Below are positions 8,894-17,362 of a DNA stretch of 64,000 nucleotides, one piece after another. The notes under the pieces were generated by a model. The model did no database searches. It saw only the letters and a list, made by a program, of their open reading frames with translations, and was not told where the DNA came from. Origin of the DNA: Micromonospora saelicesensis. Its GTDB lineage: Bacteria > Actinomycetota > Actinomycetes > Mycobacteriales > Micromonosporaceae. Location of the stretch: NCBI RefSeq assembly GCF_900091575.1, contig NZ_FMCR01000005.1, forward strand, positions 248,001 to 312,000. The letters are read 5' to 3'. The position numbers were made by a program, and so were the translations under genes. Positions within the stretch are counted from its first letter, which is position 1. Every line of letters starts with the position of its first letter.

Positions 8894-9846
8894 GCCAGTT
8901 CCGGCAGCACCCGGGTACCGAACACGTCGAGGAAGCGGTCCTGGTCGCGCCCGACGTGGTGCAGGTAGATCTCGTCGACGCCGAGGTCGGCGTATTCGCG
9001 CAGCCAGTACGCGTGGCGTGCCGGATCGCCGGACACGAGCACGTGCCGCCGCATGTCCTCCGGCCGGACATACGCGGTCGCCTCGGCGAAGTCCGCCGGG
9101 GTGACCAAATCCCAGCCGACGTCGCTGCCCAGGATCGCGGCGCGCCACTGCTCGTGCGCCACCCGCAGCGCCGTGTCCTCGTCGACGGCCCAGGACAGGT
9201 GCACCTGCAACAGCACCGGCCCCCGCCCACCGGCGTCCCGGTACGCCGCGAGCACCCGCCGTACCGCGTCGACGCCCTGGTTGATGGTGATCAGCCCGTC
9301 CGCCCACGACCCGGCCCAGCCGGCAGTCTCCGGAGTCACCGCCGCCGCGTACACCGCAGGCGGTTGCGCCGGTCGCGACCACAGCAGCGCCCGGTCCACG
9401 GTCACCAGCCCACGATGCGTCACGCACTCGCCGGCGAACAGCCGGCGGATCACCTCCACGCACTCCCACAACCGGGCGTTGCGTTCCGACTTACTCGGCC
9501 ACCGATCCCCGGTGATGTGCTCGTTGAGTGCCTGCCCGCTGCCCACCGCCAGCCAGAACCGGCCCGGGAACATCTCCGCCAGCGTCGCGGCGGCCTGCGC
9601 CACGACCGCCGGGTGGTACCGCTGACCGGGAGCGTTGACCACACCCATCGGCAGGCCGGTACGGGCCAGCGCGGCACCCAGCCAAGACCAGGCGAACCCG
9701 GAGTGCCCCTGCTCGGCGCCGAACGGCGCGAAGTGGTCCGAGCACATCGCCCGTCCAAAACCGGCCTCTTCGGCGCTCTCCGTCAGCCGCAGCAGCTCAC
9801 TCGGCGGGAACTGCTCGTGCGAGGCGTGGTAGCCGTAGACCGGCAT
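8890..9846 (-). CDS. LLM-class flavin oxidoreductase (TIGR03885-like)
   Basis: A 318-residue luciferase-like monooxygenase fold protein. Features are the opening MPVYGYHASHEQFPPSELL, the CSDHFAPF segment, FPGRFWLAVGSGQALNEH, and an ADGLITINQ motif. They match the TIGR03885 group often found beside GH15 genes. It probably binds FMN or F420; its substrate is unknown. ATG 9846 is preferred over GTG 9858 because GGGAGAA lies seven bases upstream of it. The stop overlaps the GH15 start by four bases. A 13-bp inverted repeat lies about 32 bases upstream of the start and could be an operator. Confidence 0.82.
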   Translation of the reverse strand: MPVYGYHASHEQFPPSELLRLTESAEEAGFGRAMCSDHFAPFGAEQGHSGFAWSWLGAALARTGLPMGVVNAPGQRYHPAVVAQAAATLAEMFPGRFWLAVGSGQALNEHITGDRWPSKSERNARLWECVEVIRRLFAGECVTHRGLVTVDRALLWSRPAQPPAVYAAAVTPETAGWAGSWADGLITINQGVDAVRRVLAAYRDAGGRGPVLLQVHLSWAVDEDTALRVAHEQWRAAILGSDVGWDLVTPADFAEATAYVRPEDMRRHVLVSGDPARHAYWLREYADLGVDEIYLHHVGRDQDRFLDVFGTRVLPELA

Positions 9847-9877
9847 GGCTTCTCCCACCCGTGGGTCGATCGGTCTG

Positions 9878-9910
9878 CAGGACTACCCACTATGACGGTG
9901 GGTAGTCCTG
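9878..9910. promoter_or_regulatory. 13-bp perfect inverted repeat upstream of the LLM-GH15 operon
   Basis: CAGGACTACCCAC at 9878-9890 is matched by GTGGGTAGTCCTG at 9898-9910 with a seven-base loop. It sits 32 bases upstream of the minus-strand start at 9846. This position suits an operator or an mRNA leader hairpin. No T-run follows, so a terminator is less likely. Confidence 0.45.
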
Positions 9911-10086
9911 CGCGTTCGCCAACATATCGACCCGGTGATCACGACATCCGTCATCAGGTGCTGCTCCTTGATCAGGAGTTACACCGTTCGTCTTACAGTC
10001 CCCGGGGCAGGCTTGCTGTCAGGTGTGCTACCCGAGGGTCTGGCCATAAAACGTCGATCGGCGCGGCGGTGGAAGTCACAGAGTGG

Positions 10087-10640
10087 TTAGCCCTCCTGCT
10101 TATGGAGTCTCGGAGTGGGGGTTTCGTCGGTCCAGGAGGCCAGGAACCGTAGGGCGTCGTGGTGGGCTGCCGGGTGGGGCGGTCCAGATCACGAGCTGTT
10201 GTTCCGTGTCGTTGGCTTCGACGAGGGTGTCCCAGTCGAGAACCAGTTCGCCGATTGTGGGGGTGGATCAGGGTTTTGCTGCCGGTCGTCAGGCTCGCGA
10301 CGGTGCGGGCGGCCCACCAGGTGCGAAATTGGGGGTCTCGCACGGACAGTTCTTCGACGAGCCCGGCCAGGCGGGGGTCGTCGGGGTATTTCGCTGCTTG
10401 CATGCGCAGTTGCGCGACCGCAGTTCTGGCGACGGATTCCCAGTCGGCGTAGAGGGTGCGCATGGCCGGATTGGTGAACAGGATACGCACATAGTTGCGG
10501 TGCTTTTCCGCAACTTTGGCGAAGTCGGTGATCATGGCGGCTGCCAGGCGGTACCAGCCGAGGATGTCCATCCGGCGGCCCATGACGATCGCGGGGGTGG
10601 TGGCGAGGTCATCGACCACCATCCGACCCTTCGACCACAT
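10087..10640 (-). pseudogene. C-terminal remnant of an MmyB-type XRE transcriptional regulator, frameshifted
   Basis: The minus strand encodes the MmyB ligand-binding domain: VVDDLATTPAIVMGRRMDIL, RNYVRILFTNPAMRTLYADW, and VEELSVRDPQFRTWWA. The N-terminal helix-turn-helix of about 90 residues is missing. Two frameshifts are visible. At about 10265 TLIHPHNR should continue in another frame as IGELVLDWDTLVEAND. Near 10160 the closing HDALRFLASWTDE is in a third frame, ending at 10087. The gene is dead. Confidence 0.8.
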
Positions 10641-10949
10641 CCATCGACGGTCACGATGGCGACGCCGACACCAGTACCGCGCCAGAACAGCCCACTACCA
10701 GCGAAGACTCCGACTCCACCAGCTGCGGCTGGAGTACTAGGAGCCAGCCGGCCACGACCTAGCGGTCGGCCTCGGTTTGACCGAGGAGCCCTTACCCACC
10801 CGACAGGTTACCGAATTCGACATGTCAGCAGCCGACGGTACTCATCCATGGCGGCCCCCGGCATGGGCCACGCGGGCGGCAGATCATGTGGGTGACTGTC
10901 TGTCGTATCGGCGGGTAAGCCATTGCGTCCAGTGGGAGGAGGAGGGGAC
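10641..10949. other. intergenic region carrying a dispersed 'GGAGTACTAG' motif
   Basis: No gene is supported. It contains GCTGCGGCTGGAGTACTAG at 10722-10740, a motif shared with both ends of the CHAT module at 27-32 kb, and a small hairpin CCTCGG-TTTGA-CCGAGG near 10770. The promoter of the downstream oxidase operon should lie in the final 100 bases. Confidence 0.5.
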
Positions 10950-12167
10950 GTGGAACGAGAGTTCGTGAACTGGTCTGGCAGCCTGTCGTTCATCCCGGCG
11001 GAGTATGCCGAGCCTGCGGACGAGGACGAGGTGCGGGCGTTGGTGTGGCGGGCCCGCGAGGCCGGGACGACGTTGCGGCCGGTGGGCTCTGGGCACTCGT
11101 CGAGCCCGCTGGTGCGTACCGATGGGATCCTCGCCAGCCTCGACCGGCTGGCTGGGGTGATCGCCGACGACGGCGTGCGCGCCACGGTCGGCGCCGGCAC
11201 CAAGCTCAGGGCGTTGGGTGAGGGCTTGTACGACGCGGGGCTGGCGATGGACAACCTCGGGGACGTGGACTACCAGTCGATCGCCGGCGCGACCGCCACC
11301 GGCACCCACGGCACCGGCCTCGGCTTCGGCAACCTCTCCACGCAGGTGGCCGGCGTCCGGTTGGTCACCGGCACGGGCGACACGGTGGACGTCAGCGCCG
11401 ACCGCAACCCGGAGCTCCTGCCGGCGGCCCGGCTCTCGCTGGGCGCCCTCGGCGTCCTCACCCGGGTCACGCTGGCCGTGCAGCCCCGCTACCAGCTGCA
11501 CCGCCGGTCCTGGTGCGCGCCCGTCGCCTGGACCCTGGAGCACCTGGCCGAGTTGCAGCACACCAACCGCAACATGGACTTCTACTGGTATCCCCGCAGC
11601 GACCTGACTCAGGTCCGGGTCATGAACCGGGTCGACGAGACGCCGGACGAGCGGGTGTGGCACGCGCCGCGGGTACCGGGCTCGGCGGCCGTGGACGAGC
11701 CCCGCGAGGTCCACGTGGCCCCCACCCACCGGGCCATCCCCCGGCACCGGGAGCTGCGCTTCGAGGAGATCGAGTACATGCTGCCGGTGGAGGCCTTTCC
11801 GGCCTGCTTCGCGGAGGTACGGCGGCGCATCATGCAACGGCACCGCCGGGTGGCCGGGTGGCGGGTGCTTGTGCGCAGCGTCGCCGCGGACGACATCTGG
11901 CTCAGCAACGCCTACGGCCGGCCGACCGTGACCGTCGCCTGCCTGCAGAACACCTCGCTGCCGCACGAGGAGTACTTCCGGGACATGGAGGCGGTCTTCC
12001 GGCAGTACGGCGGCCGGCCGCACTGGGGCAAGAGACACTGGCTGACCGCCCGCGACCTGCGGCCCCTCTATCCCCGCTGGGACGACTTCCAGGCGTTGCG
12101 TCGCCGACTGGACCCGGACGGGGTGTTCCTCAGCCCGGACCTGGCCCGGCTGCTGGAGGAGGCGTGA
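10950..12167 (+). CDS. FAD-binding aldonolactone oxidase-like protein (ALO/GULO family)
   Basis: A 405-residue flavoprotein. The N-terminal FAD_binding_4 domain contains TLRPVGSGHSSSPL, where the His is the site of covalent flavin in relatives, then the NLGDVDYQSIAGATATGTHG stretch. The C-terminal ALO domain ends with GGRPHWGKRHWL and LYPRWDDFQALRRRLDP, diagnostic for D-arabinono/L-gulono-1,4-lactone oxidases. It would oxidise an aldonolactone or alditol with O2 or another acceptor. GTG 10950 was chosen because GGAGGAGGAGGGG lies just upstream; an in-frame TTG at 10923 has no such site. The stop overlaps the next gene (TGATG). Confidence 0.88.
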   Translation: MEREFVNWSGSLSFIPAEYAEPADEDEVRALVWRAREAGTTLRPVGSGHSSSPLVRTDGILASLDRLAGVIADDGVRATVGAGTKLRALGEGLYDAGLAMDNLGDVDYQSIAGATATGTHGTGLGFGNLSTQVAGVRLVTGTGDTVDVSADRNPELLPAARLSLGALGVLTRVTLAVQPRYQLHRRSWCAPVAWTLEHLAELQHTNRNMDFYWYPRSDLTQVRVMNRVDETPDERVWHAPRVPGSAAVDEPREVHVAPTHRAIPRHRELRFEEIEYMLPVEAFPACFAEVRRRIMQRHRRVAGWRVLVRSVAADDIWLSNAYGRPTVTVACLQNTSLPHEEYFRDMEAVFRQYGGRPHWGKRHWLTARDLRPLYPRWDDFQALRRRLDPDGVFLSPDLARLLEEA

Positions 12168-12541
12168 TGCCGCAGATCGGCGCGCGGACGTGGGTGGTCC
12201 CGGGTGGGCGCGTGCCGTTCCCCGGCAACGGCCCGGAACCGGAGTTCACCAGCTTCGACCAGCTGTGCGTGCTCAACGCCACGGATCAGGACACCGAGGT
12301 CAGCCTGGACGTCTACTACGAGGACGCCGAGCCCGTCGGGCCGTACCGGATCCTGGTCGGCGCCCGGCGGATCCGGCACGTGCGGGTCAACGACCTGATC
12401 GACCCGGAGGCGGTCCGACTCGACCGTCCCTACGGCTGCCTGCTGCGCTCACCCGTGCCGGTGGTGGTGCAGTTCCTGCGCCAGGACACCCGGCTACCCG
12501 GTGTCGTCGCGCTGACCGGCGCCATGGCCCATCCCGTCTGA
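12167..12541 (+). CDS. sensory rhodopsin transducer-like protein (ASRT family, PF07100-like)
   Basis: A 124-residue soluble protein with the ASRT signature: W-x-x-PGGRVPFPGNGPEPEF, LCVLNATDQD, VYYEDAEPVGPYR, ARRIRHVRVNDL and PVPVVVQFLRQDTR. The family is named for the tetrameric partner of Anabaena sensory rhodopsin, but many members occur in bacteria without rhodopsin and may bind sugars or nucleic acid; that is family knowledge, not visible here. No rhodopsin gene lies in the window. Coupling to the lactone oxidase (one-base stop/start overlap) argues for a carbohydrate-linked role. Confidence 0.8.
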   Translation: MPQIGARTWVVPGGRVPFPGNGPEPEFTSFDQLCVLNATDQDTEVSLDVYYEDAEPVGPYRILVGARRIRHVRVNDLIDPEAVRLDRPYGCLLRSPVPVVVQFLRQDTRLPGVVALTGAMAHPV

Positions 12542-12554
12542 CGTTCGGCGCCGG

Positions 12555-13706
12555 ATGAGCCGGGTACCCGCGCCTATGCGGGTCTCGGAGTGTGAACAGC
12601 CAGCGACCAAGGCGGACTCCGGGCTGCGTCGGGCCTGCCAGGAGGCATACCGGCGGTTGCAGACGTACTTCATCCTCGCGGTGCAGGCCGGCCTCGCCGC
12701 AGCACTGTCGTGGGTGGCAGCCAGGGAGTTGCTGGGAAACGAGGATTCAACCTTCGCCCCGGCCGCCGCGGTCGGTGTGATCGCCGCCGCTATCGGCAAC
12801 AACGCCCGCCGCACCGTCGAGCTGATCGCCGGGGTGGTGCTCGGCATCGCCGTGGGCGACATGCTGATCGGCCTGCTGGGCACCGGGCCGTGGCAGACCG
12901 GTGCCACCGTCTTTGTGGCGATCGCCGTGGCAGCGGTGGTCCGCGGCACTGGCGCCCTGATGGCCCAGGCCGGCGCTACGGGCGTGCTGGTCGCCACCGT
13001 CACCCCGAACAACCCCGACCTGGAACTGCCCCGGACCATCAACGCACTGATCGGCGGAGCTATCGGACTGCTGGTCGTGCTCGTCATCGTCCCGCTCAAC
13101 CCGACGCGGACGCTACGGCGCGTCGTCGACCCCGCGCTCGACGTATTCGCCAGACAGATGAGCGCCTCCGCACAGGCCCTGGCCCGCGGCGACGCCCGCG
13201 CCGCCGAGGAACTGCTCGACCGGATGCGCGCCGCCGAGCCGGAACTCAACCGGCTCGACGAAGTCGTCATCGCCGCCGACGAGGTGGCCCGACACTCGCC
13301 GCTGCGCTGGCGCCGCCGGCGGAGGCTGGCGGCCTACCGGGACGGCGTCGAGCACATGAAACGGGCCTTCCGCAACAGCCGCACCCTGGTCCGCCGCATC
13401 GGCACCACTCTGCGCGACCACGAGCCGGTGCCACCCGGCCTGCCCGCCGCCGTCGAACACTACGGCGAGGCGGTCCGGATGCTGCACCGCGAGTTCCTGG
13501 CCGCCCGGGAGCCCGTCGGCGCGCGGGAGCGGGTGCTGGCGGCGGTCCGGGAGGCCGGCGAGGCGTGCCGCCAGGACATGGGATTCTCCGGCACCATCGT
13601 CGTGTCCCAGCTGCGGACCATCGCCAACGACCTGCTGCGCGCCACGGGCGTGCCCCGCGACGAGGCGCGCCGGATGGTGCGCCGCGCCGCTGCGGGGCAG
13701 GGCTGA
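12555..13706 (+). CDS. FUSC family membrane protein (aromatic acid exporter-like)
   Basis: A 383-residue protein. The N-terminal half has about six hydrophobic segments (for example VQAGLAAALSWVAAREL, AAAVGVIAAAIGNNAR, ATVFVAIAVAAVVRGTGAL, ALIGGAIGLLVVLVIVPLNP). The C-terminal half is a charged, helical cytoplasmic domain rich in Arg and Glu. This is the FUSC/ArAE arrangement of fusaric-acid/aromatic acid exporters. The start at 12555 follows the ASRT-like gene by 13 bases, so the three genes probably share a transcript. The substrate is unknown. Confidence 0.8.
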   Translation: MSRVPAPMRVSECEQPATKADSGLRRACQEAYRRLQTYFILAVQAGLAAALSWVAARELLGNEDSTFAPAAAVGVIAAAIGNNARRTVELIAGVVLGIAVGDMLIGLLGTGPWQTGATVFVAIAVAAVVRGTGALMAQAGATGVLVATVTPNNPDLELPRTINALIGGAIGLLVVLVIVPLNPTRTLRRVVDPALDVFARQMSASAQALARGDARAAEELLDRMRAAEPELNRLDEVVIAADEVARHSPLRWRRRRRLAAYRDGVEHMKRAFRNSRTLVRRIGTTLRDHEPVPPGLPAAVEHYGEAVRMLHREFLAAREPVGARERVLAAVREAGEACRQDMGFSGTIVVSQLRTIANDLLRATGVPRDEARRMVRRAAAGQG

Positions 13707-14309
13707 GCCGGCGACGTCCCGTCTCACCCTTCACCCGCTGATCCGACCGCACCAGCGGGTGACCACGTCCGCGGCGAACGCCTCAAGCCGTTGCCGCACA
13801 ACCGAAAGCTCGTCAGCTGGACAAGCCGGCCGCGAGTACGTGGGTAACGACGGCAACGCCGTCGTTACCCAGGTGTGCGTCGCTGCCGGCGATTTATCCG
13901 CGCCACCGGCTGCTCCAACGATGAAGCCGCTGGCATGATCCGAGACGCGGCGCGCCGCGGCGAGGGCGACCACCCAATCGACGACTGACGCAACGAGCCC
14001 GGCCACGCTTGGCGTAGGCCGGACCGTCGCACTGGCAGGGTTGAGCGAGCTGCCCTGTCTTGCGTCTGCGGTCCAGCCCGGCGCGGCGTTGACGGGGGCG
14101 ATGCGGCCAGGGTTATAGCGGGTCCAGTCGTCGTCTGCTGCGGCGTGTTCCACCATCACACCACCGCCGGTGCTGCCAAGGGCTTGGGCGCGGACTGGCG
14201 GAGGCGCGGTTAGGCGGCCCGGGACGGTGGGAACGGCTGAGGTCGCGGAGGGGGGATCGCTTCGGTGGCCAGCGGTTGGCCGGGTGCAGGCCCGGCGCAT
14301 CATGGCCGG
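13707..14309. other. gene-free stretch between the FUSC gene and the IS-interrupted gene
   Basis: About 600 bases with no supported gene. A minus-strand open frame (13731-14303) has no family resemblance and poor composition. The only structured element is the perfect hairpin at 13842-13870. Confidence 0.45.
13842..13870. terminator. perfect 13-bp stem hairpin
   Basis: GGGTAACGACGGC and GCCGTCGTTACCC form a perfect stem with a three-base loop, 135 bases after the FUSC stop. It may terminate that operon, although no T-run follows. It lies between two genes that point towards each other. Confidence 0.45.
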
Positions 14310-14459
14310 CTATCGCTGGCCGGGTGCCGTGTCGGCCTGCGTCCACAGGTCACGTAGCGGCGTCCACGAGGATGCCAGATCATTCCAGTAGCAGGTGAAG
14401 ACTCCTGCGACCGGTTTTGTGGGGTCGCTCCACCAGATCGCGGCCACGATGTGTCCTGC
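14310..14459 (-). pseudogene. 3' part of the membrane-protein gene split by the IS21 element
   Basis: The minus strand reads HIVAAIWWSDPTKPVAGV, FTCYWNDLASSWTPLRDLW, and stops at 14310. Removing the IS and one copy of the 5-bp duplication joins this exactly in frame to the piece ending at 16618. The host protein would therefore be continuous: ...IPSGDRAG|HIVAAIWW.... The fragment has lost its start and should not be expressed as itself. Confidence 0.8.
14455..14459. repeat. left copy of the IS21 target-site duplication
   Basis: CCTGC directly abuts the left terminus TGTCAACG of the IS. The same five bases abut the right terminus at 16618-16622. Confidence 0.8.
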
Positions 14460-14529
14460 TGTCAACGCCGGCCGAACTTTGACCCCTCTGTTCCGGCCGA
14501 ATGTTGACCCCCTCGCTGGTTGTTGATGT

Positions 14530-15318
14530 TCAGTCGTTGGTCTTGGTGGCTGCGGGAACGCGGCCGAGGTCGCGGTCTTTGAGCCGGTAGCTGTCGCCCT
14601 TCATCGAGATCACTTCGGCGTGGTGGACGAGGCGGTCGATCATGGCTGCGGCGACGACATCGTCGCCGAACACTTCGCCCCACCTTCCGAAGGGCTTGTT
14701 GCTGGTGACGATCAGTGAGGCTCGTTCGTAGCGGTTGGAGACCAGTTGGAAGAACAGGTTCGCGGCTTCTGCTTCGAAGGGGATGTAGCCGACCTCGTCG
14801 ACGATCAGCAGCGGGATCCGGCCGAGTTTGACCAGCTCGTCCTGCAGCCGACCGGCGTGGTGGGCATCAGCGAGGCGGGACACCCACTGGGCTGCGGTGG
14901 CGAACGCGACCCGATGCCCGGCCTGGCAGGCCCGGATCCCGAGGCCGATGGACAGGTGCGTCTTGCCGGTGCCGGGCGGGCCCAAGAAGACGACGTTCTC
15001 CTTCGACGCCACGAAGTCGAGGGTTCCCAGGTGAGCGATCGTCTCCCGCTTCAGAGAGCGTTGGTGCTCGAAGTCGAACTCCTCCAGGCTCTTGCGGGCC
15101 GGAAATCTCGCTGTCCGGATGCGTCCTTCCCCGCCGTGGGCTTCGCGGGCGGCGACCTCGCGTTGCAGGCAGGCGGCGAGGAACTCCTCATGCGTCCAGG
15201 ACTCGGTCCTGGCCCGTTCCGCCAACCTCTCGACTGAGGCAGCCAGAGACGGCGCCTTGAGGGCGCGGGTGAGGAACGCGATCTCCGAGGCGACGTTGCG
15301 GCTGGTCTTGGCGGCCAT
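14530..15318 (-). CDS. istB: IS21 helper ATPase IstB
   Basis: A 262-residue AAA+ ATPase of the IstB/DnaC type that assists the IstA transposase in target selection. Walker A is GPPGTGKTH, Walker B is LLIVDEVGY, and the arginine-containing sensor region reads NRYERASLIVTSNKPFGRW. The N-terminal segment with SEIAFLTRALKAP is typical. ATG 15318 shares one base with the istA stop (TGATG), the usual translational coupling. Full length, no damage. Confidence 0.93.
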   Translation of the reverse strand: MAAKTSRNVASEIAFLTRALKAPSLAASVERLAERARTESWTHEEFLAACLQREVAAREAHGGEGRIRTARFPARKSLEEFDFEHQRSLKRETIAHLGTLDFVASKENVVFLGPPGTGKTHLSIGLGIRACQAGHRVAFATAAQWVSRLADAHHAGRLQDELVKLGRIPLLIVDEVGYIPFEAEAANLFFQLVSNRYERASLIVTSNKPFGRWGEVFGDDVVAAAMIDRLVHHAEVISMKGDSYRLKDRDLGRVPAATKTND

Positions 15319-16547
15319 CACGCAGCCACCTCGACGTCCAGGCCGAACAGGCGGTCGTAGTCGCTCAACGGCCGGCGTTCGACCTGGGCGTCGACGGCGG
15401 TCGTCGGGGTGTGTTGGGCAGCGACGCGCAGGTCTGCGGCGGCTTGCCGGTGGGCGGGATCGGTGATGCTCTGATGGCTTGCCCAGCAGCGGTCGTGCCG
15501 GGCCGCGGGTCGGCCGTCGCAGAGCACCGTCACGTGGTCGCAGTCGGCGGTGACCTCGACCCGCCGGCCGACCACCGCTGGGTGCACCGAGTAGTCGTTG
15601 CCGTCCAAGCGCACGTAATGATCGCGGGGCAGGCGGGTGGTCTGCCGCCAGCCGACCACCGGCGCAACCGGTGGCAATGGCAGCATCGCGGCCCGGTCGG
15701 CGTCCCACCGGTCCAGCGGGCGGCAGCCCAGCATCCGGTGCTGGCGGTTGTTCGCCCGCACCAGCCAGTCGGTGAGCTGCGCGTTGAAGTCCTGAGGTGA
15801 GGCGAAGCGGCGACCGGGCAGGAACGACGTCTCCAGATAGCCGTTGGCCCGCTCCACCAGGCCCTTCGCCTCAGGGTCCGCCGGCCGGCACTGGATCACC
15901 TTGATGCCGAGGGTGCCGCGGAAGGCGTTCATCGCCTCGGTCAACTGCGGCCGCCCGGCCCGCCACTGCCCGACCGCAGACTCGTTGTCCCACACCAACG
16001 CCTTGGGCACCCGACCCCAGCCGGAGATCAGCATCCAGTGCCCGACCAGCAGGTCCGGCGACTGCCTGGTCGGAATCATCACCGCTGACAGCCACCGCGA
16101 ATACCCCGACACCATCACCAGCACCGGCGGCCGGCCGACCTGCCCGAAGCCCAACGGCACGTCCGCCGGCGGGAACCACAGGTCGCACTGCGCCAGCTCT
16201 CCCGGCAGATACTCCGTCCGCTGAACCGGGTCAGGGCGGCGGAACAACGGCCGCAGCTGCTGCACCCGATCGGCGAACACCGTCTTGCCACGGGTCCACC
16301 CGACCCGCTCCATGATCACCGTCGTCGGCATGTCCGGGAACTCCGCCAACAACGCCCTGATCTGCGGCTCGACCGCGTCCACGGCCGAACCCTTCGCCGC
16401 CCGCTGATAACGAGGCGGCTCATGACTGGCCAAGGCCTTGCGCACCGTGTTCCGCGACACCCCCAGCCGACGGCAGATGGCCTTGATCGCCATCCGCTCC
16501 GCCCGGTGCAACCGACGGATCTCCGCCCAGTCCTCCACGCTCAGCAC
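15318..16547 (-). CDS. istA: IS21 transposase IstA
   Basis: A 409-residue DDE transposase. The N-terminal helix-turn-helix reads AIKAICRRLGVSRNTVRKAL. The rve-type catalytic core has the first Asp in AQCDLWFPPADVPLG, the second Asp in KALVWDNESAVG and the Glu in PEAKGLVERANGYLE. A C-terminal Mu-like beta domain contains RLDGNDYSVHPAVVGRRVE. Its length is at the short end for IstA. It starts at 16547 near the right end of the element. Confidence 0.93.
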   Translation of the reverse strand: MLSVEDWAEIRRLHRAERMAIKAICRRLGVSRNTVRKALASHEPPRYQRAAKGSAVDAVEPQIRALLAEFPDMPTTVIMERVGWTRGKTVFADRVQQLRPLFRRPDPVQRTEYLPGELAQCDLWFPPADVPLGFGQVGRPPVLVMVSGYSRWLSAVMIPTRQSPDLLVGHWMLISGWGRVPKALVWDNESAVGQWRAGRPQLTEAMNAFRGTLGIKVIQCRPADPEAKGLVERANGYLETSFLPGRRFASPQDFNAQLTDWLVRANNRQHRMLGCRPLDRWDADRAAMLPLPPVAPVVGWRQTTRLPRDHYVRLDGNDYSVHPAVVGRRVEVTADCDHVTVLCDGRPAARHDRCWASHQSITDPAHRQAAADLRVAAQHTPTTAVDAQVERRPLSDYDRLFGLDVEVAA

Positions 16548-16617
16548 CTCCCGATGCTTCCGGAAGGGGTCAAAATTCAGCCGGAACCACGGGGTCAGTT
16601 TTCAGGCGGAGCCGACA

Positions 16618-16622
16618 CCTGC
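16618..16622. repeat. right copy of the IS21 target-site duplication
   Basis: CCTGC next to the right IS terminus, identical to 14455-14459. Confidence 0.8.
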
Positions 16623-17324
16623 TCGATCGCCTGAGGGAATTCGATAGGCGTACTCGATGTACTGGACCCTTCGGCCGGCGGCGATCTGCTGCGTCGGGGC
16701 CGTCGCACCTGCCGCCAGGCCCGGAGTGCTCATCGCTTGGGTGCGGTATCGAGCGTGGGCAGCATCCCTGTCGGTGAGGTTGCGATAGGTGATCCAGTAG
16801 CTGGTGACGATGCCGGCTGTGCAGCGTGTGCGGGCTGATTCGCCGTTGCCGCGTTGGGCCTCGCTGATGGCGTCGGTCGAGCAGCCTCCGATGCCGAGCC
16901 ACGGGCTGGCGAAGTCGGCGAGTTCGGGCGTCGGTAGGCGGGCCCGGTTGACGGCTGCCTGACGTTGGGAGAACAACGCCCCGGCGGGTGGGGTGGGTGC
17001 GGTTGCCGCCGCTGTGTGGCGGGCCTGAGGCAGTACCCATGGCTGGAGCCCGAATCCGATGGTGGCGCCGGCTAGCAGAGCCGCCAGAGCGAGTGCCGCA
17101 GTTCCTCGCGCCCACCGGCGGCGCCGGCCATGCCCAGGGGCAGAGGCAGCTGAACGTTGGCAGTCGGGGCGCGGCGGGTCCGCCGTTGCGCCCATGCCGT
17201 TGTCGGGCGGGGGCGACGCCGTGGGGCGTACGGGTGAGAGCGCAGGCACCCGGCCGGGCGCGGTTGCCGGGACGTCCTCGGTCGAGGATGGCCAGACTGC
17301 CCGGTCCGGGTGCGGCGTCCTCAT
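16618..17324 (-). pseudogene. 5' part of a membrane-anchored protein gene interrupted by IS21
   Basis: The minus-strand frame starts at ATG 17324 (MRTPHPDRAVWPSS). It encodes a long disordered N-terminus, one transmembrane helix (TAALALAALLAGATIGFGLQ) and an extracytoplasmic domain with CSTDAISEAQRGNGESARTRC. The native frame is cut by the IS after IPSGDRAG and continues at 14459. The two Cys flank a short loop that could form a disulfide. The gene begins 38 bases after the LPXTG gene on the same strand, so the two were probably one operon acting at the cell surface. The function is unknown. Confidence 0.78.
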
Positions 17325-17362
17325 TGGCTACTCCTTGCTGTCGCAGATGATGCGAGCGCGGC

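Larger units (their letters stand above)
14460..16617 (-). mobile_element. complete IS21-family insertion sequence
   Basis: A 2158-bp element. Its ends read TGTCAACGCCGGCCGAACTT on the left and, inward from the right, TGTCGGCTCCGCCTGAAAAC. Both share TGTC and then a (T/C)TGACCCC block repeated within the termini, as in IS21 multiple end repeats. It carries istA and istB on the minus strand with the usual one-base overlap. It is flanked by a 5-bp direct duplication (CCTGC). Both genes are intact, so the copy may still be mobile and the insertion is probably recent. Truncated relatives lie at 33979-34148 and 44169-44208. Confidence 0.92.

Noticed and set aside
8894..9469. Upstream extension of the GH15 protein
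   Set aside because: It overlaps the LLM oxidoreductase on the same strand in another frame and has shadow composition; ATG 8893 has the ATGA coupling.
13731..14303. 190-codon minus-strand open frame
   Set aside because: No family motif, mixed composition, and it overlaps the perfect hairpin; probably a chance frame in GC-rich DNA.
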